In this document: piece by piece, positions 27,174 through 35,655 of the stretch
How positions within the stretch are numbered: the stretch's first letter is position 1
How the letters are laid out: every line of letters starts with the position of its first letter
Assembly: GCA_019751915.1 (NCBI GenBank)
Contig: JAIEMS010000020.1
Coordinates: 1-64,000 of the forward strand
DNA: 64,000 nt
From: Burkholderiaceae bacterium
GTDB lineage: Bacteria; Pseudomonadota; Gammaproteobacteria; Burkholderiales; Burkholderiaceae_C
Direction of reading: 5' to 3'
The notes under the pieces: generated by a model
Seen by the model: only the letters and a program-made list of their open reading frames with translations
What the model was told of the DNA's origin: nothing
The model's database searches: none
Made by a program: the position numbers and the translations under genes

Positions 27174-29099
27174 TTACAATTTATCGCGCTTTTGCGATGG
27201 CAGCAGCAAAGCTGCCACCTGCTCACGCAGCAGTGCCGGCTGTAGCGGTTCGCTGCCGACAGCGGGGCCAACGTTCAATCCAATGCGGTTGAACATTCCA
27301 CGCCGAAACGGTCGCACCATCGCTGCGCCGCGCTCAATGCGGCTAAAAAACGAGCCCCAGAGGTTGGTCAAAGCCATTGGAATGATGGGAGGGTCGATGC
27401 CCTCAGCCCGGGCGCGCTCCACAATTTTGACGATGCCGCCTTTGAACTCTTGCAATTGCCCATCGCGGGTAATGCCCCCCTCCGGAAAGATCGCCAGCAA
27501 ATCGCCCTCGCGCAGCACTTGGGCTGCAGCATCAAAAGCGGCTTGGTACGCCTGCGGGTCTTCCTTTTGTGGCGCTATCGGAATCGCCTTGGCCAAACGA
27601 AACAACCACCCCAGCACCGGCACCTTGAAAATCCGGTAGTCCATCAAAAACCGAATAGGCCGGGGACTGGCCGCCATCAGCAAGATGGCATCCACAAAAC
27701 TGACGTGGTTGCACACCAACACGGCAGCGCCCGTGGTGGGGATGTGCTCATCGCCCTGCACCTTGAACCGGTACACCAGCCGCGATACCACCCACGCAAC
27801 GAACCGCAGTAGGTACTCGGGCACCAGCAAGAAGATATAGAACGCCACCACAGCATTGGCAATGCCGGTGCACAAAAATACCTGTGGCACCGTCAAACCC
27901 GCTCCCAGCAAAGCCCCGGCGATCAGCGAGCTGCCGATCATGAACAATGCATTCAAAATGTTGTTGGCCGCAATGATGCGAGCACGGTGACTGGGCTGGC
28001 TGCGCATCTGGATCAGCGCATACATGGGCACACTGTACAAACCGGCAAACAAACTCAGCAGGGCCAAATCTGCCATCACCCGCCAATGGGCGCTTTGTGC
28101 CACAAAAGCCGCCAAACCCATGACCTCGGCAGTGGGCAAACTGCGTGAAGCAAAGTACAAGTCGATGGCAAAAACGCTCATGCCGATAGCACCCAGCGGC
28201 ACCAAACCGATTTCAACATGGCGGCGCGAGAGTACCTCGCACAGCAGCGAGCCGGTGCCAATGCCCACCGAGAACACCACCAGCAGCAGCGAAGCAACAT
28301 GGGCATCGCCATGCAGCACCTCTTTGGCAAAACTCGGAAACTGCGACAAAAAGACGGCCCCAAAAAACCACATCCAGCTAATGCCCAGCAGCGAACGAAA
28401 CACCACCAAGTTGCCGTGGGCCAGCTTCAGGTTGCGCCAAGTTTCAGTGAAGGGATTCCAGTTGATGCACAGACCGGGATCGGTGGCAGGCACAGCGGGA
28501 ATGAACTGCGCCACCCCGCGCCCCAGCAGCGCCAGCCCAATGCAGGCCACTGCCACGGTGGTATGACCGATGCCCGGCAACGCCACCAACAAGCCTCCGG
28601 CCACATTGCCCAGCAAGATGGCAACAAACGTGCCCATCTCGACCATGCCGTTGCCGCCGGTCAGTTCGCGCTCGCTCAACACTTGGGGCATATAGGCAAA
28701 CTTGACCGGGCCAAACAGCGTCGAATGCACCCCCATCAAAAAGGTACACAGCAGCAGCAGCGCCACACTGCCCGCAATAAAACCTGCCGCTGCCCCCAGC
28801 ATGATGGCGATTTCTAAATTCTTGACAAAACGGATCATGCGCGTCTTGTCGAACTTGTCGGTCAATTGCCCCGCAGTGGCCGAAAACAGCAAAAACGGCA
28901 AAATGAACAAAGCACCAATCACCAACCCGGCCAGCGATGGCGGCAACCACGACACACTGAGCTGGTAAGTCACCAGCACCGTGAAGGCAAATTTGAACAA
29001 GTTGTCGTTGGCCGCACCGGCAAATTGCGTCCAAAAGAACGGCGCAAAGCGGCGCTGGCCCAGCAAGGCAAACTGGTTAGGGTGGTCGTGGGCTGGCAT
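27174..29099 (-). CDS. Lysophospholipid transporter LplT fused to PlsC acyltransferase
   Basis: 641-residue two-domain membrane protein. ATG 29099 is preferred to a TTG at 29117. Residues 1-410 are a twelve-helix MFS carrier like LplT (FFWTQFAGAANDNLFKFAFT, LFSATAGQLTDKFDKTRMIR). Residues about 435-641 are a glycerolipid acyltransferase with H-x4-D in CNHVSFVDAIL (about 462) and FPEGGITRDG (about 536). The likely job is flipping lysophospholipid inward and re-acylating it. Such fusions are known in proteobacteria. The usual Aas ligase domain is absent, so the acyl donor is presumably acyl-CoA or acyl-ACP. Confidence 0.88.
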   Translation of the reverse strand: MPAHDHPNQFALLGQRRFAPFFWTQFAGAANDNLFKFAFTVLVTYQLSVSWLPPSLAGLVIGALFILPFLLFSATAGQLTDKFDKTRMIRFVKNLEIAIMLGAAAGFIAGSVALLLLCTFLMGVHSTLFGPVKFAYMPQVLSERELTGGNGMVEMGTFVAILLGNVAGGLLVALPGIGHTTVAVACIGLALLGRGVAQFIPAVPATDPGLCINWNPFTETWRNLKLAHGNLVVFRSLLGISWMWFFGAVFLSQFPSFAKEVLHGDAHVASLLLVVFSVGIGTGSLLCEVLSRRHVEIGLVPLGAIGMSVFAIDLYFASRSLPTAEVMGLAAFVAQSAHWRVMADLALLSLFAGLYSVPMYALIQMRSQPSHRARIIAANNILNALFMIGSSLIAGALLGAGLTVPQVFLCTGIANAVVAFYIFLLVPEYLLRFVAWVVSRLVYRFKVQGDEHIPTTGAAVLVCNHVSFVDAILLMAASPRPIRFLMDYRIFKVPVLGWLFRLAKAIPIAPQKEDPQAYQAAFDAAAQVLREGDLLAIFPEGGITRDGQLQEFKGGIVKIVERARAEGIDPPIIPMALTNLWGSFFSRIERGAAMVRPFRRGMFNRIGLNVGPAVGSEPLQPALLREQVAALLLPSQKRDKL

Positions 29100-29233
29100 A
29101 GTGGGATACTCACGCAAAGTTGTCGGGGGTGTGACGCAGCAAGGCCTTGAGTATCAAGGAGTCGCCTCTTTTCATGGCCTAAAAACAGCACCGGGCGCAC
29201 AGGCTCAGGCTGGCGGTATCTATCATCAATACC

Positions 29234-29968
29234 ATGAGCACTACCGCCGACCTCGTCACCGCCCTGAAAAAAGAACTCAAGGCAGCACAAATGACCTATG
29301 CCGATTTGGCCCGGGCGCTGGGCATGGCCGAGTCGAGCATCAAACGCATGCTGGCCCAAGGCGATATGCCGCTGTCACGCGTTGATGCCATCTGCCGGAT
29401 ACTGAAAATTGATTTTGCCGATTTAGCCCGCCACGTCGCCGATGCCCAGCCACTGCTGGCACAACTGACCCACGCGCAAGAACAAGCCGTGGTCGCTGAC
29501 CGGGTGCTGCTGCTGGTGGCTATTTGTGTGCTCAGTCAATGGACGCTCGAGCAAATCACCGACAGCTACCGCATTACCCCAGCGCAAGCCATTGCGGCAT
29601 TAGCGCAGCTCGATCGCATCGGCATCATTGAGCTTCGGCCCCTGAACCGCTACCGGCTCAAGTTGGCAAAAACCTTTTCGTGGCGACCGCATGGGCCGGT
29701 GATGGAGTATTTTCGGGAACACGCCTTGCTGGATTATTTTGGCGGCGGCTTTGACGGCCCCGGCGAAGGCCTGCTGCTGGTGCACGGCAGCATTGGCAGA
29801 GCGCTAGCACCTGCGTTCATGGAGCGCATGCAGCGCGTGGCGCAAGATTTTTCCCAGCAACACTTGACCGACCAAAAACTGCCCGAAGCCGAGCGCGAAG
29901 GCTATACCTTGCTGTTGGCTGCACGGCGCTGGGAACTGGCCGGTTTTGCCAGTATGCGGCGACGATAA
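29234..29968 (+). CDS. XRE-family transcriptional regulator
   Basis: 244-residue DNA-binding protein. Residues about 8-65 form a helix-turn-helix of XRE type (LKAAQMTYADLARALGMAES, SIKRMLAQGDMPLSRVDAIC). The C-terminal half has a second winged-helix-like part (WTLEQITDSYRITPAQAIAA, LAQLDRIGIIELRPLNRYRL) and an unassigned domain to the end. It is divergent from the LplT-PlsC gene, with about 134 bases between. Targets are unknown. ATG 29234 gives the family-like start MSTTADLVTALKKELK. Confidence 0.85.
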   Translation: MSTTADLVTALKKELKAAQMTYADLARALGMAESSIKRMLAQGDMPLSRVDAICRILKIDFADLARHVADAQPLLAQLTHAQEQAVVADRVLLLVAICVLSQWTLEQITDSYRITPAQAIAALAQLDRIGIIELRPLNRYRLKLAKTFSWRPHGPVMEYFREHALLDYFGGGFDGPGEGLLLVHGSIGRALAPAFMERMQRVAQDFSQQHLTDQKLPEAEREGYTLLLAARRWELAGFASMRRR

Positions 29969-30018
29969 TGCGATCAAGGCTTTGGTTGCTGAAGGCAGCA
30001 ACACCACCGGAGAATTCT

Positions 30019-30483
30019 ATGCACCCTCTTCCCAACGGACTGACCACCGCATCCATGGCATCCATCGCCTTTGCAGCGTTGTGTATGCTGGCTCCAATGC
30101 AGGCAGCCGCACAAACCAGCGTCATCATTCAGTCGGATGCCGCCAGCTACCAGATGATTCCGGCTCCACCGCCACCACGCTACGAGCCGATGCCACAGGC
30201 CCGCCATGGGCAGATTTGGGTGGCAGGGCATTGGGAGTGGCGCGGTCACAACCACCACTGGGTGCCGGGCCATTGGGAGCATGTGCGTCCCGGGCACTAT
30301 TACCGCCCACCGCAGTGGCGCGAATACGATGGCCGCTGGCAAATGCACCACGGCGGCTGGGAGCGCGGCCAGCACCGTGACCGCGATGGCGACGGTATCC
30401 CTAACTACCGTGACCGAGACCGCGATGGCGATGGCATTCCCAACCACCGCGACCACCATCCGAACAACCCACACCGGCGCTAA
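30019..30483 (+). CDS. YXWGXW-repeat secreted protein with TSP3-like calcium loops
   Basis: 154 residues. ATG 30019 has GGAGA six bases upstream. The signal peptide is SMASIAFAALCMLAPMQAAAQ. A Pro-rich link leads to two W-x-x-G-x-W motifs (VAGHWEWRGHNHHWVPGHWE), the YXWGXW family hallmark. The tail has two acidic D-x-D-x-D-G loops (DRDGDGIPNYRD and DRDGDGIPNHRDHH), the form of thrombospondin type-3 or dockerin-like calcium sites, set in a His/Arg-rich context that may also bind other metals. The role is probably envelope-associated; function is unknown. Confidence 0.8.
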   Translation: MHPLPNGLTTASMASIAFAALCMLAPMQAAAQTSVIIQSDAASYQMIPAPPPPRYEPMPQARHGQIWVAGHWEWRGHNHHWVPGHWEHVRPGHYYRPPQWREYDGRWQMHHGGWERGQHRDRDGDGIPNYRDRDRDGDGIPNHRDHHPNNPHRR

Positions 30484-30508
30484 CGCCTCAAGGGTCAGGT
30501 AGAGCGAA

Positions 30509-30572
30509 AAATATTGCTACTAAATTTATAGCAATAAATGCTGATAGGTAAAGGGCTAGCAGCCCTTATCTC
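30509..30572 (+). repeat. GCGCTAG-family intergenic repeat (GGGCTAG variant)
   Basis: ATTGCTACTAAATTTATAGC with ATTGCT/AGCAAT arms, then GGTAAAGGGCTAGCAGCCC, whose GGGCT/AGCCC arms make a second hairpin. It fills the space between two convergent genes and may act as a bidirectional transcript end. Confidence 0.6.
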
Positions 30573-30579
30573 CCCCTAT

Positions 30580-31911
30580 TTAGCTTTCAGGTGCCAAACC
30601 ATCGCTGGTAAACACCGTCAGTACGCCGGTGTAGCCGTACAGATGGTGGTGGGCGATCTCCCCGCCCGCAAAAAATCCGACCAAAGGCACATCGCCCAAG
30701 GCATGCCGCACCATTTGCAACTCCGCGCTGGGGCCACCAAAATGTGCCCCGCCCCGCCCAGCGCAGCTCACATAAATGGCACCGGTGATGTGGCGCACGG
30801 GCGCTGTGAGGGCCGCTGGCGACGCACGACCACCGTTGGGCAGGGCAGCATCGGGGCCAGCGCTGGCGGTTTGGGACAAAGCCAAATCCGAATCATCCGG
30901 GGCCAGTTCTTCGCGGATTTCTGCACAAATGCGCATTAAGTCGGCACGGGCCGCCGCTACGCTGCGCTGACAAAATGCCAAGCGCATGCCGGGCACCACA
31001 TAGTCGGCCAGCGCCACGCCGTGGCGCACACCATCCAAGCCAATGATGTGGCGCACGCGGGTGTCGGTGCCAAAGTAGCCAGTGCGCCCGTGGGCAGGCG
31101 CATCTGGCCCTGGGTTTTCGTCCATCAACCCGACCAACGTGGCCCGCACCCGTTCAATGGCAGCTTGTTGGTCGTTTTCTAGCGAGACCTGCAAAGTGCG
31201 TAGCAGCACGTCCAGCGCCGGTTCACCATCCAAGGCCAGCACCACGTTGTCTTGTGCCGCCGTAATGCGCTGCACCGGCCCGACCGGCTGGCACCCTTGG
31301 GTAACGCGCGACAACAACGCTACCTCGGTCGCAAAGGCCACGCCAGAGAGTCCGCCATCAAAGACACCGCTCGCACCGCCCTGACCGGCCATATTGCCGC
31401 TGCCACCGACGGCAAACTGCACATTAGCCCCTCGGCTGGCACTCAGCCCCCCAAACACATAGCCGCTGGTCGTGCGCTCGGCCATTTCTGCAATCAAACC
31501 AGCCACGTCGGGCGCATGCCCATCCGCATGCACCAAGGCGGTATGCGCCACAAAATTGCTCGCCCCAGCGCGTGGCAGCGGTGCCACCCCAGAAAACACC
31601 CGGTACTGATCGCAAGGCACATCGAGCAACATCACCGACAGCGCCGGTTCATCAAAGTATTCGGCGTTGTTGGCACAGACCCCAATGCCGACGGTGCCGC
31701 TCCAGTCGGTCACTTCGGGCAATTCGGCACTCAAAAACTCGAGCAGGGCTTGGGCGTGACTGGCGTAGTGGTCGGTGATGTAGAGCAAACCCAGTGTGGG
31801 TTCGCTGGCATAAGCGGGCAACGCCATTTGGGCGCGCAACTGGGCCAACGCCAGTGCGCCAGCCATGCGCCACTGCGGATGCGTGGCATGGCCTGTAGGA
31901 CAGAGTTTCAT
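30580..31911 (-). CDS. FIST domain sensory protein
   Basis: 443-residue cytoplasmic protein with FIST_N (about 40-215) and FIST_C (about 225-435) domains. Visible marks are TVGIGVCANNAEYFDEPALS, SGYVFGGLSASRG and the terminal PLVGFFAGGEIAHHHLYGYTGVLTVF. FIST domains are thought to bind small ligands such as amino acids and are often linked to signal-transduction genes. There is no membrane segment or effector domain here, so it is a stand-alone FIST. ATG 31911 directly abuts the CRISPR-repeat-like element copy 2, which forms its whole 5' untranslated region. Confidence 0.88.
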   Translation of the reverse strand: MKLCPTGHATHPQWRMAGALALAQLRAQMALPAYASEPTLGLLYITDHYASHAQALLEFLSAELPEVTDWSGTVGIGVCANNAEYFDEPALSVMLLDVPCDQYRVFSGVAPLPRAGASNFVAHTALVHADGHAPDVAGLIAEMAERTTSGYVFGGLSASRGANVQFAVGGSGNMAGQGGASGVFDGGLSGVAFATEVALLSRVTQGCQPVGPVQRITAAQDNVVLALDGEPALDVLLRTLQVSLENDQQAAIERVRATLVGLMDENPGPDAPAHGRTGYFGTDTRVRHIIGLDGVRHGVALADYVVPGMRLAFCQRSVAAARADLMRICAEIREELAPDDSDLALSQTASAGPDAALPNGGRASPAALTAPVRHITGAIYVSCAGRGGAHFGGPSAELQMVRHALGDVPLVGFFAGGEIAHHHLYGYTGVLTVFTSDGLAPES

Positions 31912-31980
31912 GTTTCAATCCACGCCCCCAAGAAACCCACCCCCCTGAAAGGGGAGGTTTCAAACCGAAGCTGGTTTTAG
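31912..31980. repeat. CRISPR-repeat-like dispersed element, copy 2
   Basis: It starts GTTTCAATCCACGCCCCC, as in type I-C repeats, touching the FIST start codon. Its right 39 bases (31942-31980: CCCCTGAA core, then GTTTCAAACCGAAGCTGGTT) match 52211-52249 at 29 of 39 positions with no gap. An ATG follows directly at 31981. There is no array and no cas gene. Confidence 0.65.
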
Positions 31981-31993
31981 ATGAAGGCTTCTA

Positions 31994-32021
31994 GCAAATT
32001 CAAATAGCCCGCACCGGGCTA
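31994..32021 (-). terminator. Intrinsic terminator downstream of phaM-like gene
   Basis: Read on the minus strand, TAGCCCG, three-base loop, CGGGCTA, then TTTGAATTTG. The seven-base GC-rich stem and T-rich tail lie 28 bases after the stop of the PhaM-like gene. Confidence 0.6.
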
Positions 32022-32048
32022 CGCCTGCGCGCACCCAGCGCAGGTGTT

Positions 32049-32891
32049 TTAACGCGCCTGCTTGGTGGCAGCGCGGCGGGTAGGGGTCTTTTTGGCCGCA
32101 GGCACCGCAGCGGCATCTGCGGCGGGAGTAGCGGCTGTGGCCTTGCGCGCAGCGGTCTTTTTGACCGCAGCCGCCGCCGGCGCGACAACACTGGCGGCGC
32201 GCAGGGTGGCGTTTTGTACCGTCTCGACACCCTTGGCGGCAATATCGGTGGCTGTTTTGATCGCCTCTTTTGCCAAATCGGTCGCCATGTGGTGGGTGGT
32301 GTCGAGGGCGTTTTGTTTCGCTACCTCGGCCATCGCAGTGGTGGCAATCTGTTGGAACTGCTGGGTCAGTGCCCCCCACCATTGCACCGGATCAATCACG
32401 CTGGCGGTGGCTTTTTCAGCTTCCGGCGCTGGTGCTGGCGTTGCAGCGGGTGCAGGTGCCGGTGCAGCCGCAGGGGCTGATTTTTGGGCGACACGGGCCG
32501 CCGCATCGGTCATGGCTTGTGCTGCGCCAGCAAAGGTTTCACCGGCCTTTTGCACGCTGCCCATCATGGCATCAGCGGGGTTCATTTTGAATGCACTTGC
32601 CACATCGCCCATGCTGAAGTTCATGCCCTTGAGCGTGGCAAGGGTCATTTTTTGCACTTCGAGCGCCTGAATGGTGGCCGAGAGCGCACGGGAGTTTTGC
32701 TCCAACCAAAACTGCACCGCTTGCAGTTCGGTGATGCGCTTTTCGAGTTCTTCAACGCTGATGGTCGGCGCTACCCAGCTCGACAGGTTGGGCATTTGCG
32801 GCATATTGCCGGTGCTGCCCTTGGCAAGGTTTTGCAAAAAATCAAAGCCCGGCACGAATTTGCCAAAACCAAAGGGGGATGTGTCGCTCAT
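32049..32891 (-). CDS. phaM: PhaM-type polyhydroxyalkanoate granule regulatory protein
   Basis: 280 residues. PhaM activates PHA synthase and links granules to the nucleoid in Ralstonia/Cupriavidus. The N-terminal family signature is intact (FGFGKFVPGFDFLQNLAKGS, SSWVAPTISVEELEKRITEL, QAVQFWLEQNSRALSATIQA). The middle is helical and Ala-rich. The C-terminal 50 residues are a histone-like Lys/Ala tail (AAVKKTAARKATAATPA, AAKKTPTRRAATKQAR) expected to bind DNA. No phaC, phaP or phaZ is nearby, so PHA storage itself is inferred. Confidence 0.88.
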   Translation of the reverse strand: MSDTSPFGFGKFVPGFDFLQNLAKGSTGNMPQMPNLSSWVAPTISVEELEKRITELQAVQFWLEQNSRALSATIQALEVQKMTLATLKGMNFSMGDVASAFKMNPADAMMGSVQKAGETFAGAAQAMTDAAARVAQKSAPAAAPAPAPAATPAPAPEAEKATASVIDPVQWWGALTQQFQQIATTAMAEVAKQNALDTTHHMATDLAKEAIKTATDIAAKGVETVQNATLRAASVVAPAAAAVKKTAARKATAATPAADAAAVPAAKKTPTRRAATKQAR

Positions 32892-32967
32892 AGCCGCTCC
32901 GCAGGGTTAAATTCAAGAATGAACGCACAGCTTACCCCAATGCACTGCGCAGCAGCCGGGCTGGCAC

Positions 32968-33453
32968 TCAGTGGGCGTGCGCGGGCATCTGCGCCATGCC
33001 GGGGGCTTGCACCGCCACGGGCAACTCCACTTGCATTTGAGATTGCACCCCTTGGGCATTTTGGAACACCAAAGTCAAGGGCACACGCGCATCTTTGAGC
33101 AAGGGCTGTTTTAAGTCCATCAGCATGACGTGGTAACTGCCGGGCTTGAGTTCCACGGCTTTGCCAGCGGGCAGATCGAGTCCGGCCACGGCGCGCATTT
33201 TCATGACATTGCCTTCCATGCTCATTTCGTGGACTTCCGTAACGCCTGCTACCGGCGACTGCGCACGCACCAAGCGGGTGGCCTCGCTGGCCGTCAAGCG
33301 CATGAATGCGCCCGTGGCCTTTTGACCCACCACGCTGGCGCGTGCCCAAGCGCCGTCCACCGCTACGGCAGGGCTACTTTGGGCTTGGGCCGTGGCTGCG
33401 GCGCACAGCAGCGCAGCGAACAAAAAAGGAGCGGTAAAACGTTGCAATGCCAT
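32968..33453 (-). CDS. PCu(A)C periplasmic copper chaperone
   Basis: 161 residues from ATG 33453, with GGAG upstream; a start at 33504 is less likely. The signal peptide is LQRFTAPFLFAALLCAAATAQAQ. The mature cupredoxin-like domain holds the Cu(I) ligands of the H-x-M-type motif (VHEMSMEGNVMKMRAV, then GSYHVMLMDLKQPL). The C-terminus adds Met/His (MAQMPAHAH). The family delivers copper to cytochrome oxidase CuA; ScoI and oxidase genes are not in this window. Confidence 0.9.
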   Translation of the reverse strand: MALQRFTAPFLFAALLCAAATAQAQSSPAVAVDGAWARASVVGQKATGAFMRLTASEATRLVRAQSPVAGVTEVHEMSMEGNVMKMRAVAGLDLPAGKAVELKPGSYHVMLMDLKQPLLKDARVPLTLVFQNAQGVQSQMQVELPVAVQAPGMAQMPAHAH

Positions 33454-33540
33454 GGGGAGGTCTCCGGTCAATGAAAAAGTGTCCAACTGCCTCTGCACAG
33501 CCACTGGACGGTGAAATAGTAGTAAAAAACGATTCTAGCC

Positions 33541-33600
33541 CGCATTTGGCAAAGATTATTTGCTATCATTTTTGATATTAAGATCACCCTCTAAGCCCTG
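33541..33600 (-). repeat. Possible degenerate GCGCTAG-family repeat at the recD 3' end
   Basis: Minus strand CTTAGAGGGTGATCTTAATA followed by TCAAAAATGATAGCAAATAA resembles the AATAGCA half of the family and codes the last residues of RecD (NIKNDSK). Match is weak. Confidence 0.3.
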
Positions 33601-35655
33601 CCCCAGCAGGCCATGCAAGCCACTGGCACGCTGTGTAGGCCGCTGCAATGCGGCACTGAGCAGCCCCGGCTGCGCCGACACCAGCGTGAAAGCCTGGCGC
33701 GCCCGGGTGATGCCGGTGTAGACCAGCTCGCGGCTCAGGATGGCACCGGCATGGGGCGGCAACACCAGCACGGTATGCTCAAACTCCGAGCCTTGGCTTT
33801 TGTGAACGGTCATGGCAAAAGCAGTTTCCACATGCGCCAACCGCCCCACCCCGACCGAACGCACCTGCGGGCCATCGGCAAAATAGACGCGCAAGCCGAT
33901 ACCGCTGGCGGCATCGCGGTCTTGCACATCAGCAGCGGCGGCTGTGCGTGGCAACGATGGCAGGGCAATGCCGATGTCGCCATTGAACACCCCCAGCGCC
34001 GGGTCGTTGCGCGTCACCATCACAGGCCGACCGGCATACCATTCACCGCGCGGATTCAGCCAGCCGGCAACGCGCAGCGCACTTTGCACGGCCCGGTTCA
34101 GCCCGGCAGCGCCCCATTCGCCCTCGCGCACCGCGCACAACAGCCGAAAACGCTCAAACGCAGCCAACACGTTCTTGACCCAGCTTTCATGCCCCAGAGC
34201 ATCCGCACTGGACGGGCCTTGGGCCAAACACTCCAAATAGTGCCGATAGCAGGCCGGTGCACCCGAACGCCCGTGCAACGCCAACTGCAACACCACCGCC
34301 GGGTCATGGCCCTGCGGGTAGTAGCGAGACAAAGCGCCCCCCGTATCGGCCATCAGCAAGCTGCGCGCCCTGCCTGCATCACCGGCATTCACCGCCAATG
34401 CCAACTGACCAATCGGGCCACCAAAGCGGCGGCTTTCGCGCAGCATCACCGTGTGCTGTGCCAGCGGCGCTGGGGTGCCAGCAGTCTGTAAATAACCGCT
34501 AGGGAGGATTTGTCCGGTCGCAGTCAAAGCGTAGTCGGCAGTGGCGGCGCTGTAGCGGCCTGCTTGGGCATCACGGCACAGATCACCCAACACGGCCCCT
34601 GCTTCCACCGAAGCCAATTGGTCTTTATCACCCAAAAACACCACCCGGGCCGATGCAGGCAGCGCCGCTAGCAAAGCCGCCATCATCTCCAAATGCACCA
34701 TCGAGGCTTCATCGACGATCAGCACATCAATGTCGAGCAGCTGCCCCGCGTGGTAACGAAACTTGCGGGTGTCGGGGCGCGCACCCAGCAGAGCGTGCAG
34801 CGTTCGCGCCGCCCCCATGCGCTGGGTCAGGGCGGGTAAATCCAACGCACCACCAACACATGCATCAAGCTCGACCAAGGCAGCATCAATCGACTGCTTG
34901 AGCCGCGCCGCCGCCTTGCCGGTCGGTGCTGCCAACGCTACGCGCAAGCGTTCGGGCTGTGCATCGACCGCAAACAACAGCGCCAGCAAACGTGCAGCCG
35001 TGTAGGTCTTGCCAGTGCCCGGCCCGCCGGTAATCACCGACAGATGCCCACGCAGCGCCATCGCACAGGCCAGCTTCTGCCAGTCAAAATCGCTGGGCAG
35101 CGCATGGGGACGGGCGGGAAACAAGCGATCAAGCCACGGACGCACCGCAGCAGCATCCACCGCTATCGGCGTGGCCGTGCGCTGCAAAATCTGCTGTGCC
35201 ACAGCGCACTCGTAAACCCAATAACGGCGCAGGTACAGTCGGGGGGCATGGGCCGCACCACTAAGCACCAACGGCTGGCCCTCATCGGCGTTGTGGCCGC
35301 TGGCATAGACCACCGAACTGGCAGCCAGTGCAGCGTACCAATCGCCCAAAGTCCGGGGCAAACTGGCCCATAGCGCAGCCAAGGCATCTTGGGCTTCATC
35401 AGGCCAACCTAGCAGCGCACCGGGGCGATGCACTAGCGGTGCCAACAGCAAACAGGTATGGCCCCGGCCTTCCATGTGCGCCAGTAGCGCCGTCGCCACC
35501 AGCAAGGCGGGTGGAGCGCTCGCATCCAAGTCGGCCATAAAGGCCGCCAAAGCGCTATCGAGCTGGCGCAACCACCCCACATCACTCCATTGGCGCAGGG
35601 CAATTAAGGTGGCCTCGGAAAGGGGCATGGTTGAAAAATCGGGTGGGGTGGTCAT
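33556..35655 (-). CDS. recD: Exodeoxyribonuclease V alpha subunit RecD
   Basis: 5'-3' helicase subunit of RecBCD. 699 residues, a little longer than E. coli RecD. Walker A is GGPGTGKTYTAARLLALLFA (about 208-216), motif II is DVLIVDEASMVHLEMMAALL, and FLGDKDQLASVEAGAVLGDL and late FAMTVHKSQGSEFEHTVLVL are typical. ATG 35655 overlaps the recB stop as ATGA. It is the last gene of recC-recB-recD. The C-terminal tail (LEGDLNIKNDSK) is coded by AT-rich repeat-like DNA. Confidence 0.96.
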   Translation of the reverse strand: MTTPPDFSTMPLSEATLIALRQWSDVGWLRQLDSALAAFMADLDASAPPALLVATALLAHMEGRGHTCLLLAPLVHRPGALLGWPDEAQDALAALWASLPRTLGDWYAALAASSVVYASGHNADEGQPLVLSGAAHAPRLYLRRYWVYECAVAQQILQRTATPIAVDAAAVRPWLDRLFPARPHALPSDFDWQKLACAMALRGHLSVITGGPGTGKTYTAARLLALLFAVDAQPERLRVALAAPTGKAAARLKQSIDAALVELDACVGGALDLPALTQRMGAARTLHALLGARPDTRKFRYHAGQLLDIDVLIVDEASMVHLEMMAALLAALPASARVVFLGDKDQLASVEAGAVLGDLCRDAQAGRYSAATADYALTATGQILPSGYLQTAGTPAPLAQHTVMLRESRRFGGPIGQLALAVNAGDAGRARSLLMADTGGALSRYYPQGHDPAVVLQLALHGRSGAPACYRHYLECLAQGPSSADALGHESWVKNVLAAFERFRLLCAVREGEWGAAGLNRAVQSALRVAGWLNPRGEWYAGRPVMVTRNDPALGVFNGDIGIALPSLPRTAAAADVQDRDAASGIGLRVYFADGPQVRSVGVGRLAHVETAFAMTVHKSQGSEFEHTVLVLPPHAGAILSRELVYTGITRARQAFTLVSAQPGLLSAALQRPTQRASGLHGLLGQGLEGDLNIKNDSK

